Origin: Pseudomonadota bacterium
Lineage (GTDB): Bacteria; Pseudomonadota; Gammaproteobacteria; Burkholderiales; Burkholderiaceae_B
Length of the DNA stretch: 5,009 bases
Reading direction: 5' to 3'
Assembly (NCBI GenBank): GCA_023386765.1
Contig: JAEWJD010000200.1
Coordinates: forward strand, 1 to 5,009
A program made the translations under genes and the position numbers. The notes beneath the pieces were generated by a model. It was not told where the DNA came from. It saw only the letters and a program-made list of their open reading frames with translations, and ran no database searches. Shown here piece by piece: positions 1 to 5,009 of this stretch. Position 1 is the stretch's first letter. Every line of letters starts with the position of its first letter.

Positions 1-186
1 CCGGCCGTGCGCCAGCGGATGGCGCTGCGCCGGCCGGCGCAACCGGACGCGGCGCCAGCCGCCGACGCCCCCACCACGACCTCCACGTCGGCGGCCGCGC
101 CGCCTCAGGCCTCGGAAGCGCCGTGCACCGTGGGCGTCGGCGGCTTTATCCCTACCGGCTCGGCATTGCCGCGCTGGCCCGACTGA
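1..186 (+). CDS. Possible 3' end of a convergent gene of unknown function (partial)
   Basis: Reading from base 1 in the first + frame gives 61 residues with no stop until TGA at 184-186. The residues start within or before the window, pass through a low-complexity stretch rich in Ala, Pro and Thr (about residues 12-40), and end with a less repetitive tail, PCTVGVGGFIPTGS followed by ALPRWPD. Before base 105, where sulP is not coding, about 32 of 34 codons end in G or C, more than either other + frame, which is what coding DNA would show here. It would overlap the last 26 codons of the convergent sulP gene. I do not recognise the protein. An Ala/Pro linker followed by a short tail is compatible with many envelope or secreted proteins, but nothing specific can be claimed. 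In DNA this GC-rich, an open frame of this length can also occur by chance. Confidence 0.35.
   Translation, partial: PAVRQRMALRRPAQPDAAPAADAPTTTSTSAAAPPQASEAPCTVGVGGFIPTGSALPRWPD
26..41. repeat. Perfect 16-bp palindrome
   Basis: TGCGCCGGCCGGCGCA is identical to its own reverse complement. It is nested inside a wider pair of inverted arms, TGGCGC at 20-25 and GCGCCA at 52-57. No T run follows on either strand, so it does not look like an intrinsic terminator. It lies downstream of sulP and inside the possible partial gene at the left edge. In DNA of this base composition such a palindrome can arise by chance. Confidence 0.4.
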
Positions 187-2021
187 TGGGCCGTGCCCGG
201 CGGGCCGCACTCCTGGAAACAGCGCGCCGTGCAGGCACGGCAGACACCCGGCTCCAGCTTCTGGTAGATGTGGCCGATGGCCACCGCCTTGTCGGGAAAA
301 ATGTGGTCAGGGCCCAGGCGCTCGATGAAACCAGTGCGCTCCCACACCGACATCACCCCGGGACGCGGACGATGGAAATAGAGATCTCCGCCGCGCGTGC
401 GCCGATGCTTGAGCTCTTCTTCCCAGACCTCGGCGCCGGCCTGGTCGATGAAGTTCATGCTGCGGCTCATCACCAGCAGATGACTGGCTGAGCCGCTGCG
501 CAGCCGCGCCAGTCGTTCGCCGACATAGGCTGCCGCGCCGAAGTACACCGACCCTTCCATGCGCAACAGCGTGAGCTGGGGACAGGCCTGCAGCACCGGC
601 GCATCCGACTCGCGCGGCACGAAGTGGCGTGCGGGATCGTCGGCCGCAATCCCCATGAGCCGCATGGCCGGGCGGGAGGTCCGATACAGATACGCGGTCA
701 ACGACAGCAGCGCCCCCAACAGGATCGCCACCTCCATGCGAATGAATACCGTGGCCGCCAGCGTCACCCCGGCAATCACCGCCTCGTTGCGATTGACCCG
801 CAGCAGCCAACGCCAGCGAGGGATGTCAAACAGGTTCCAGGCCACCAGCAACAGCAGACCCGCGATCGCGGCATAGGGAATATGGGCCAGCAAAGGCGCG
901 CTCACCAGCACCAGCAGCACCAGCATCAAGGCCGAGAAGACCGCCGCCAACGGCGAGCGCGCGCCTGCTTCGTAGTTGGGCATGGAACGGTTCAGGGAAC
1001 CGCAGGACAGGTAACAGGAGAAAAAACCACCCACCACGTTGGACAGCCCTTGACCGAAGAACTCACGGTTGGCATCGATGGTCTGGCCCGAACGGGCCCC
1101 CACGGCCTTGGCGATGGAGATGGATTGCGCCAGCGCGACGATGGTCAGCGGGACCGCCACGCCCAGCATGTCAGGCAGGCGGCGCCATTCGAACTGCGGC
1201 ACGTGGAAAGGCGGAAACGGCTCGGCGATCGGCCCCAGCGTGGCCAGTCCCGGCCAGATCCAGCCCAGCAGCCAGCCGGCCAACGTACCTGCCACCAGGC
1301 CGGCCAGCATATGTGGACGCCGCCGATCCCAGCGCCGCACCGCCAGCGCCACTGCCAGCGTGACCACGCTCACCAGCAGCGCTGCCGGGCTGACCCAGCC
1401 ATCAAGCATGGCGGAAAACGTATTGGCCAGGCCATGGGCGTGCTCTCTGGGCACGCCGGCCGCATCACCCAAGGCATGCAGCGCGATCAGCAGGGCCGCG
1501 CCGCTGGTGAAGCCAAACAAGGCCGCCGGCGAAATGAAATTGGCCAGCACCCCCATGCGCAGCAGACTGACCGCCAGCTGCATGATCCCGACCAGCACAG
1601 TCACCGCCAGTGCCATTTCGATATAGCCCGGCGAACCCGGCAAGGCCAGCGGGGCCAGCACCGCGAACAAGGCCAGCGAGTTGGCATTGGTGGGACCTGA
1701 CAGCACGTGCCGGCTGGAACCGAACAGGCCAGCCACGATACAGGGCACCACCGCCGTATAGAGCCCGTACTGCGGCGGCAGCCCCGCCAGCACGGCGAAT
1801 GCCATCCCTTGCGGCAGCACCAGCAACGCGCCCAGCAACCCAGCCATGGCGTCGGCGCGCACACCCTGCGGCGTGATCTCGCCCACCCATGCCCCCAACC
1901 ATCGTCCCCCCCGCAATGCCTTCCCCTCGATACGGACGCGCACACAGGCATGCGCAAAGCGGCTAGCGTAATCCGCAGGGGCCTCGGCACGCAATGCGGG
2001 CGGCCCATGGAGGCCAGGCAT
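105..2021 (-). CDS. SulP (SLC26) family anion transporter with C-terminal STAS domain
   Basis: An inner-membrane SulP permease; the family carries sulfate, bicarbonate or dicarboxylates by symport or exchange. The substrate cannot be told from sequence. From Met at 2021 it has 638 residues, usual for the family. The SulP signature lies near residues 81-105 (PPQYGLYTA, then GSSRH), followed by GPTNANSLA (109-117) and the conserved segment GSLNRSMPNYEAGARSPLA (341-359). Many hydrophobic helices fill residues 57-445. A cytoplasmic STAS domain covers about 474-590, with the typical loop around FIDQAG (Asp526). Next comes a cysteine cluster (Cys594, 597, 601, 605) and a polar tail. The start is uncertain: the frame is open to 2201, but that would run into the histone-like gene. 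Codons between 2021 and about 1900 have lower GC3 (about 70%) than the body (about 86%), and GGGGGGA precedes a TTG at 1896-1898, so a start near 1898 (597 residues) is a real alternative. It is transcribed divergently from the HU-like gene. Confidence 0.9.
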   Translation of the reverse strand: MPGLHGPPALRAEAPADYASRFAHACVRVRIEGKALRGGRWLGAWVGEITPQGVRADAMAGLLGALLVLPQGMAFAVLAGLPPQYGLYTAVVPCIVAGLFGSSRHVLSGPTNANSLALFAVLAPLALPGSPGYIEMALAVTVLVGIMQLAVSLLRMGVLANFISPAALFGFTSGAALLIALHALGDAAGVPREHAHGLANTFSAMLDGWVSPAALLVSVVTLAVALAVRRWDRRRPHMLAGLVAGTLAGWLLGWIWPGLATLGPIAEPFPPFHVPQFEWRRLPDMLGVAVPLTIVALAQSISIAKAVGARSGQTIDANREFFGQGLSNVVGGFFSCYLSCGSLNRSMPNYEAGARSPLAAVFSALMLVLLVLVSAPLLAHIPYAAIAGLLLLVAWNLFDIPRWRWLLRVNRNEAVIAGVTLAATVFIRMEVAILLGALLSLTAYLYRTSRPAMRLMGIAADDPARHFVPRESDAPVLQACPQLTLLRMEGSVYFGAAAYVGERLARLRSGSASHLLVMSRSMNFIDQAGAEVWEEELKHRRTRGGDLYFHRPRPGVMSVWERTGFIERLGPDHIFPDKAVAIGHIYQKLEPGVCRACTARCFQECGPPGTAHQSGQRGNAEPVGIKPPTPTVHGASEA

Positions 2022-2080
2022 CCATCCCCGGAGCAGCCTCGGCCTTTCTCTCGAAAACAACATCCTGCAAGCATTATTCG

Positions 2081-2098
2081 GCGCAAAAAAACGTGCGC
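2081..2098. repeat. Short inverted repeat flanking an A7 tract in the divergent spacer
   Basis: GCGCA (2081-2085) and TGCGC (2094-2098) form 5-bp inverted arms around an 8-base centre. Seven consecutive A residues span 2085-2091. The element lies between the divergent sulP and histone-like genes, just upstream of the proposed -10 of the latter. It could be a bent-DNA or protein-binding site, but arms this short are weak evidence. Confidence 0.3.
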
Positions 2099-2114
2099 CT
2101 AGCTCACTTTCCGC

Positions 2115-2120
2115 TATCAT
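2115..2120 (+). promoter_or_regulatory. Candidate -10 box for the histone-like HU gene
   Basis: TATCAT matches the sigma70 -10 consensus at five of six positions. It lies 65 bp before the ATG at 2186, giving a leader of about 60 nt. No convincing -35 hexamer sits at the right distance (2091-2098 reads ACGTGCGC), so this would be a promoter relying on -10 contacts or an activator. The ribosome site is also weak: only ACGGA at 2173-2177 resembles one. Confidence 0.3.
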
Positions 2121-2185
2121 CGGGCGCGTGGTGCCGGACACCCGTCGCACGCGCCGCCTCACGACCCAACATACGGATTTTGACC

Positions 2186-2653
2186 ATGGCCACCAAAGCA
2201 AAGGCTCCCGCCAAGAAAGTCACCAAAACCGCCGTCAAGGCACCGGCCAAAGCGCCCGCCAAAAAGGCCCCCGCCGCCGTCAAGAAAACCACCGCTGCTG
2301 CCAAGCCCGCCGTGAAGAAGACGGCTGCCGTCACGATCCGCCCGGTCAAGGAAGCGCTGAACAAGTCGCAGCTGGTGGCCCACCTGGTCGAAAGCACGGG
2401 CGTTGAAGCCAAGTCGGTCAAGGCCATCCTGGCTGGCCTGGAAAACGCCGTGCTGGGCTCGGTGGACAAGAAGGGCATCGGCGAATTCACGCTGACCGGC
2501 CTGTTCAAGGTCTCCGTGCAGAAGGTCCCGGCCAAGGCCAAGCGCTTCGGCAAGGATCCGTTCACCGGCGAAGAGCGCTGGTTCCCGGCCAAGCCGGCTT
2601 CGGTCAAGGTCAAGGTCCGTCCGCTGAAGAAGCTGAAAGACGCTGCCCAGTAA
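2186..2653 (+). CDS. bpH2: Histone H1-like / HU-family nucleoid DNA-binding protein
   Basis: A basic 155-residue nucleoid protein. Residues 1-48 are almost only Lys, Ala, Pro, Val and Thr, with recurring APAKK/VKK motifs like the tails of eukaryotic histone H1; the tail should be disordered and bind DNA non-specifically. Residues 57-153 align by eye with HU/IHF: LNKSQLVAHLVE matches the HU N-terminal helix, IGEFTLTGLFKV the beta turn (HU has GFGTF), and GKDPFTGEE the DNA-intercalating arm, with its proline kept (Pro125). The C-terminal end is a lysine-rich helix. The ATG at 2186 was chosen because the tail begins directly with MATKAKAPAK; the frame is open further upstream (to 1994), but that part shows no family resemblance and crosses the promoter. 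I recall a Bordetella pertussis histone H1 homologue, BpH2, reported to influence growth and virulence-factor expression. The symbol rests on that resemblance and is not certain. The gene is monocistronic, with its own terminator. Confidence 0.92.
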   Translation: MATKAKAPAKKVTKTAVKAPAKAPAKKAPAAVKKTTAAAKPAVKKTAAVTIRPVKEALNKSQLVAHLVESTGVEAKSVKAILAGLENAVLGSVDKKGIGEFTLTGLFKVSVQKVPAKAKRFGKDPFTGEERWFPAKPASVKVKVRPLKKLKDAAQ

Positions 2654-2676
2654 GCACCGCTGACCGTTCAAGTCCG

Positions 2677-2709
2677 AAAGAACCCGCCGTCCCCGGCGGG
2701 TTCTTTTTT
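2677..2709 (+). terminator. Strong intrinsic terminator of the histone-like HU gene
   Basis: AAAGAACCCGCCG (2677-2689) and its exact reverse complement (2694-2706) form a 13-bp stem with a four-base TCCC loop. Six T residues (2704-2709) run from the stem base. It starts 24 bp after the TAA stop, so it ends that transcript and insulates the marR promoter downstream. On the opposite strand there is no adequate T run, so it should act in one direction. Confidence 0.92.
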
Positions 2710-2742
2710 GGTTCCGCGCAACGGTTCTCCCCCGCTTTGCGT

Positions 2743-2772
2743 TTGCATTTTCTGCATTTATCTTGATATAAA
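2743..2772 (+). promoter_or_regulatory. Candidate sigma70 promoter of the marR-MFS operon
   Basis: TATAAA at 2767-2772 matches the -10 consensus at five of six positions. TTGCAT at 2743-2748 could be a weak -35 with an 18-bp spacer. Transcription would begin around 2779, leaving only about 14 nt before the ATG at 2793. The region is clearly more AT-rich than its surroundings. The -10 lies inside the 18-bp palindrome, so a bound repressor would block RNA polymerase. An alternative reading uses TTGATA (2763-2768) as a -35, but no good -10 follows it. Confidence 0.45.
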
Positions 2773-2776
2773 GATA
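2759..2776. promoter_or_regulatory. Likely MarR operator (18-bp palindrome)
   Basis: TATCTTGATATAAAGATA is palindromic at 16 of 18 positions; the only mismatched pair is G2765 with A2770. Size, AT-rich centre and location 16 bp before the marR start codon fit the operators of winged-helix MarR dimers, which commonly bind 16-20 bp palindromes over their own promoter. It covers the candidate -10 box, which implies autorepression of the regulator and the transporter together. Binding is inferred from position and symmetry. Confidence 0.65.
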
Positions 2777-2792
2777 CTTTACATCGAGACAA

Positions 2793-3308
2793 ATGATGCG
2801 CGATCACGTCGACCTAGTGCTTGCCCAATGGGCCCAGGAGCGTCCCGAACTGGATCTCTCCGACATGGCGGTCGGTAGCCGCCTGTTCCGCCTCAATACC
2901 CTTGCCGCGCGCAATGCCGACCGCGCGTTCCGCGCCCACGGCCTGCACCAGGGCGAGTTCGATCTGCTGGCCACGTTGCGCCGCAGCGGCGCTCCTTATG
3001 CGCTAAGCCCCCAACAACTGATAGATGCTCTGCTGCTGTCCTCCGGCGCCATGACACACCGCATCGACCGCTTGCAACAAGCCGGCCTGATCGACCGCAG
3101 TCCCAACCCTCAGGACCGCCGCAGCGTGCTGGTGTCCCTGACCGAAGCAGGGCTGGCGGTCATCGACCGCGTCGTGCCTGACTATCTGGAAGAACTGCAC
3201 TCGACCCTGGCCCCCCTGTCGGCCACCGAACGACGCCAGCTGGCCACTCTGCTCAAACGCGTACTCGCCACCCATGACGCCCAGGCGCCGGGGGGTATCG
3301 CGCCATGA
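2793..3308 (+). CDS. MarR-family winged-helix transcriptional regulator
   Basis: A cytoplasmic dimeric repressor of 171 residues, slightly longer than the family norm of about 140-160 because of an N-terminal extension. The helices of residues 24-66 and 127-160 should form the dimer interface. The helix-turn-helix spans about 71-98, with the recognition helix around SSGAMTHRIDRLQQAG (83-98). The wing follows at 102-117, with the characteristic DRR (108-110) then SVLVSLTEAG. No cysteine is present, so an oxidation-sensing mechanism of the OhrR type is not supported and a small-molecule ligand is more likely. Two ATG codons stand in tandem (2793, 2796); only a weak purine stretch (CGAGAC) precedes them. 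The 3' end overlaps the transporter gene by ATGA, implying co-transcription and translational coupling. It most likely represses its own operon through the palindrome at 2759-2776, released by a substrate of the transporter. Confidence 0.93.
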   Translation: MMRDHVDLVLAQWAQERPELDLSDMAVGSRLFRLNTLAARNADRAFRAHGLHQGEFDLLATLRRSGAPYALSPQQLIDALLLSSGAMTHRIDRLQQAGLIDRSPNPQDRRSVLVSLTEAGLAVIDRVVPDYLEELHSTLAPLSATERRQLATLLKRVLATHDAQAPGGIAP

Positions 3309-4501
3309 GCAGCCGCCTGACTCCCCCCATGATTTTGCTGATGTCGGTCGCCACCGGCCTGGCCGTCGCCAGCAACTACTATGCCCAGCCGCTGCTGCAC
3401 ATCATCGGCGAGCAGTTCCAGGTTTCCAACACGGCAACCGGCGGCATCGTCATGGCGGCCCAGTTGAGCTATGCCGCCGGCCTGCTGCTGCTGGTGCCGC
3501 TGGGCGACATGCTGGAGCGGCGCCGCCTGATCGTCTCGATGACGGCATTGTCGGCGGTTGGCCTGCTGATCTCGGCCAACGCGCCCACGCTGGGTTGGCT
3601 GCTGGCGGGTACCGCCATGACGGGCACGCTCTCGGTGGTGGCGCAGGTGCTGGTCCCTTTCGCCGCCACGCTGGCTGAGCCTCAGGAACGCGGCCGCATC
3701 GTAGGTACGCTCATGAGCGGCCTGCTGCTGGGCATTCTGCTGGCCCGCACCCTGGCCGGCGCACTGGCCGACCTGGGCGGCTGGCGCACCGTGTACTGGG
3801 TCGCCGCCGCCTTGCTGCTTGGGATGTCGGCCATCCTGTGGCGTATCCTGCCGGATCATCGCTCCGACACGTCCTTGAGCTATCCCCGGCTGTTGCTGTC
3901 CATCTGGCACCTCTACCGTGACGAGCCGCTGCTGCGCGCCCGCTCCCTGATCGGAGCCTTGCTGTTCGCCTGCTTCAGCATGCTCTGGACACCACTGACC
4001 TTCCTGCTGTCCAGCCCGCCCTATGACTACAGCACCACCACGATCGGCCTGTTCGGCCTGGTCGGCGCCATGGGGGCCTATGCGGCCAGCCGCTTCGGCC
4101 GCATGACCGACCAGGGCCTGGGAAACCGGGCCACCCGGCTGGGCCTGACCCTGCTACTGCTGTCCTGGGTGCCCATCGCCTGGGGCGCACAGACCGTGCT
4201 GCCCCTGCTGCTGGGCATCCTGGTCCAGGACATGGCCATCCAGGGCGTGCACGTCACCAACCAGAGCGCCATCTACCGGCTGCGCCCCGAGGCCCGTAGC
4301 CGCCTGACCGCCGGTTACATGACCTCCTATTTCGTGGGCGGTGCGGCCGGATCCCTGGCGTCAGCCTGGATTTACGGCCATCATGGCTGGCTTGGCGTGT
4401 CCCTGGCGGGCGGTCTGGTGGGCCTGCTCGGCCTGGCTGTCGGCACGCTGTTTCCCAGCGCCCGCATCCCCGAAAGCAAGCCGTCGCCATCAGCAGGCTA
4501 G
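3305..4501 (+). CDS. Major facilitator superfamily transporter, probable drug/metabolite efflux pump
   Basis: A 398-residue inner-membrane protein with about twelve hydrophobic helices, typical length for a 12-TM MFS proton antiporter. TM1 carries ASNYYAQPLL (22-31), a hallmark of a bacterial group of poorly characterised transporters (YnfM/YgaY-like by my recollection). Motif A lies in loop 2-3 as LGDMLERRRLI (66-76). TM5 holds GLLLGILLARTLAGALADLGGWR (139-161) in two parts, corresponding to the antiporter motif region. A central loop, about 182-212, separates the two six-helix halves. The second half has DMAIQGVHVTNQSAIYRL (309-326), also usual in this group. It starts within the marR stop (ATGA); GGGGGG at 3290-3295 is a plausible ribosome site. 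Being coupled to a MarR regulator argues for export of a toxic or signalling compound that also induces the operon. The substrate is unknown. Confidence 0.92.
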   Translation: MSSRLTPPMILLMSVATGLAVASNYYAQPLLHIIGEQFQVSNTATGGIVMAAQLSYAAGLLLLVPLGDMLERRRLIVSMTALSAVGLLISANAPTLGWLLAGTAMTGTLSVVAQVLVPFAATLAEPQERGRIVGTLMSGLLLGILLARTLAGALADLGGWRTVYWVAAALLLGMSAILWRILPDHRSDTSLSYPRLLLSIWHLYRDEPLLRARSLIGALLFACFSMLWTPLTFLLSSPPYDYSTTTIGLFGLVGAMGAYAASRFGRMTDQGLGNRATRLGLTLLLLSWVPIAWGAQTVLPLLLGILVQDMAIQGVHVTNQSAIYRLRPEARSRLTAGYMTSYFVGGAAGSLASAWIYGHHGWLGVSLAGGLVGLLGLAVGTLFPSARIPESKPSPSAG

Positions 4502-4508
4502 CACCTTC

Positions 4509-4514
4509 TATAAT
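4509..4514 (+). promoter_or_regulatory. Candidate leuS promoter -10 (perfect TATAAT)
   Basis: TATAAT is a perfect sigma70 -10 hexamer, eight bases after the MFS stop codon and 59 bp before the leuS ATG. Transcription would begin near 4521. The -35 region would fall inside the last MFS codons; the best hexamer, TCGCCA at 4484-4489, matches four of six but with a 19-bp spacer, so the -35 is weak. A perfect TATAAT in DNA this GC-rich is unlikely to be accidental. The site suggests leuS is transcribed independently of the MarR-controlled operon. Confidence 0.5.
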
Positions 4515-4528
4515 CTAGGGTTTCCAGT

Positions 4529-4543
4529 GCCCGCCTGGCGGGC
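4529..4543 (+). other. GC-rich hairpin in the leuS leader
   Basis: GCCCGC (4529-4534) pairs exactly with GCGGGC (4538-4543) over a three-base CTG loop. A pyrimidine-rich stretch follows (CCTGTCCCTTCTCTTTT, 4544-4560), but there is no uninterrupted T run next to the stem. It could be an inefficient terminator for the MFS operon, a transcript-end stabiliser, or a structure in the leuS 5' leader. The sequence does not decide between these. Confidence 0.4.
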
Positions 4544-4573
4544 CTGTCCCTTCTCTTTTCGACGCACGAGTCC

Positions 4574-5009
4574 ATGCAGGAACGCTATCAACCCAATCTC
4601 GTCGAAGCGGCCGCCCAGCAAGACTGGCAGGCCCGCGACGCCTACCTCGTTCACGAGCACGCCAAGAACCCCGATGGCAGCGAAAAGCCCAAGTTCTACG
4701 CTTGCTCGATGCTGCCCTATCCCAGCGGCAAGCTACACATGGGTCACGTGCGCAACTACACCATCAATGACATGATGGCGCGCCAGCTGCGCATGCGCGG
4801 CTACAACGTGCTCATGCCCATGGGCTGGGACGCCTTCGGCATGCCGGCCGAGAACGCCGCCATCAAGTCCAAGGTGCCGCCAGCCAAGTGGACCTACGAC
4901 AACATCGCCTACATGAAGAAGCAGATGAAGGCGATGGGGCTGGCCATCGACTGGTCGCGCGAAATGTGCGCCTGCGATCCGGACTACTACAAGTGGAACC
5001 AGTGGCTGT
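4574..5009 (+). CDS. leuS: Leucyl-tRNA synthetase, N-terminal part (runs off right edge)
   Basis: This class I aminoacyl-tRNA synthetase charges tRNA-Leu with leucine in the cytoplasm. The window holds the first 145 codons of a protein normally about 860-880 residues long. The start, MQERYQPNLVEAAAQQDWQ, resembles the E. coli LeuS N-terminus (MQEQYRPEEIE by memory). The catalytic Rossmann fold begins around residue 40. The ATP-binding HIGH-type motif appears as HMGH (55-58) within SMLPYPSGKLHMGHVRNYT, followed by GWDAFGMPAENAA and WTYDNIAYMKKQMK, all standard in LeuS. The KMSKS motif and editing domain lie beyond the edge. The ATG at 4574 is fixed by this homology; the ribosome site is weak (only ACGAG just upstream). 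The gene is 72 bp downstream of the MFS gene and probably has its own promoter (TATAAT at 4509). Confidence 0.98.
   Translation, partial: MQERYQPNLVEAAAQQDWQARDAYLVHEHAKNPDGSEKPKFYACSMLPYPSGKLHMGHVRNYTINDMMARQLRMRGYNVLMPMGWDAFGMPAENAAIKSKVPPAKWTYDNIAYMKKQMKAMGLAIDWSREMCACDPDYYKWNQWL

Noticed and set aside
123..491. 122-residue + strand frame antisense to the STAS-encoding part of sulP
   Set aside because: The STAS domain on the other strand is convincing, while this product is Arg/Ala-rich and shows no recognisable features.
903..925. CACCAG-type hexamer repeats inside sulP as a possible phase-variable tract
   Set aside because: The copies are few and interrupted, and they encode a normal Leu/Val-rich membrane helix (LMLVLLVLV), so codon bias explains them.
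624..1700. 358-residue + strand open frame antisense to sulP
   Set aside because: Its product is dominated by Gln, His, Arg and Gly with no fold-like pattern. It is the antisense shadow of a clear SulP protein in GC-rich DNA.
2104..2671. Two - strand open frames antisense to the histone-like gene
   Set aside because: They mirror the repetitive Lys/Ala codons as Gly- or Ala-rich strings. No independent start signal or family resemblance is visible.
2654..2792. Small gene or RNA between the histone-like gene and marR (includes a 65-residue - strand frame starting at 2807)
   Set aside because: The interval is filled by a terminator and the marR promoter/operator. The - strand frame starts inside marR, crosses the terminator and has no family resemblance.
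3182..3910. 242-residue - strand open frame across marR and the MFS gene
   Set aside because: Gln/Gly/Arg-rich low-complexity product, antisense to two well-supported genes. It is a composition artefact.
4521..4573. T-box or leader-peptide attenuator controlling leuS
   Set aside because: The leader is only about 53 nt, has no T-box sequence or leucine-rich short frame, and T-boxes are not expected in proteobacteria.
4341..4775. 144-residue + strand frame running from the MFS gene into leuS
   Set aside because: It is out of frame with both the MFS protein and the unmistakable LeuS N-terminus (HMGH motif), and its composition is not protein-like.

Overview
The window is GC-rich chromosomal DNA with very high GC at codon third positions. 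It looks like a betaproteobacterium of the Bordetella/Achromobacter (Alcaligenaceae) type. The main evidence is a small nucleoid protein that joins a lysine/alanine/proline-rich, histone H1-like N-terminal tail to an HU domain, an architecture I associate with that group, together with a LeuS closely resembling the proteobacterial enzyme. I see no insertion sequence, phage gene, tRNA, rRNA or CRISPR array.

Layout, left to right. (1) Positions 1-186 on the + strand hold an open frame that enters from the left edge and may be the 3' end of a convergent gene; its end overlaps the sulP tail. (2) A complete SulP/SLC26-type anion transporter with a C-terminal STAS domain runs on the - strand (105 to about 2021) and ends in a four-cysteine cluster. 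(3) A short divergent intergenic region (about 2022-2185) separates it from the histone-like HU gene (2186-2653, + strand), which is closed by a strong intrinsic terminator. (4) A short AT-rich island (about 2736-2792) carries a near-perfect 18-bp palindrome over a sigma70-like promoter. It drives a MarR-family regulator (2793-3308), which overlaps by 4 bp (ATGA) a 12-TM major facilitator transporter (3305-4501). (5) A perfect TATAAT and a 72-bp gap with a GC-rich hairpin lead into leuS, leucyl-tRNA synthetase, which runs off the right edge.

Functional reading. The marR-MFS pair has the classic form of an autoregulated, ligand-induced efflux operon: operator over promoter, then regulator, then pump. 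The HU-like gene and leuS are housekeeping genes with their own signals. SulP is an independent inorganic/organic anion transporter sharing only the divergent spacer with the HU-like gene.

I do not see an undescribed multi-gene system. The points most worth checking are the Cys cluster at the SulP C-terminus, the convergent gene overlap at the left edge, the uncertain sulP start, and the compact MarR operator/promoter. All assignments come from reading the sequence; no database search was run.
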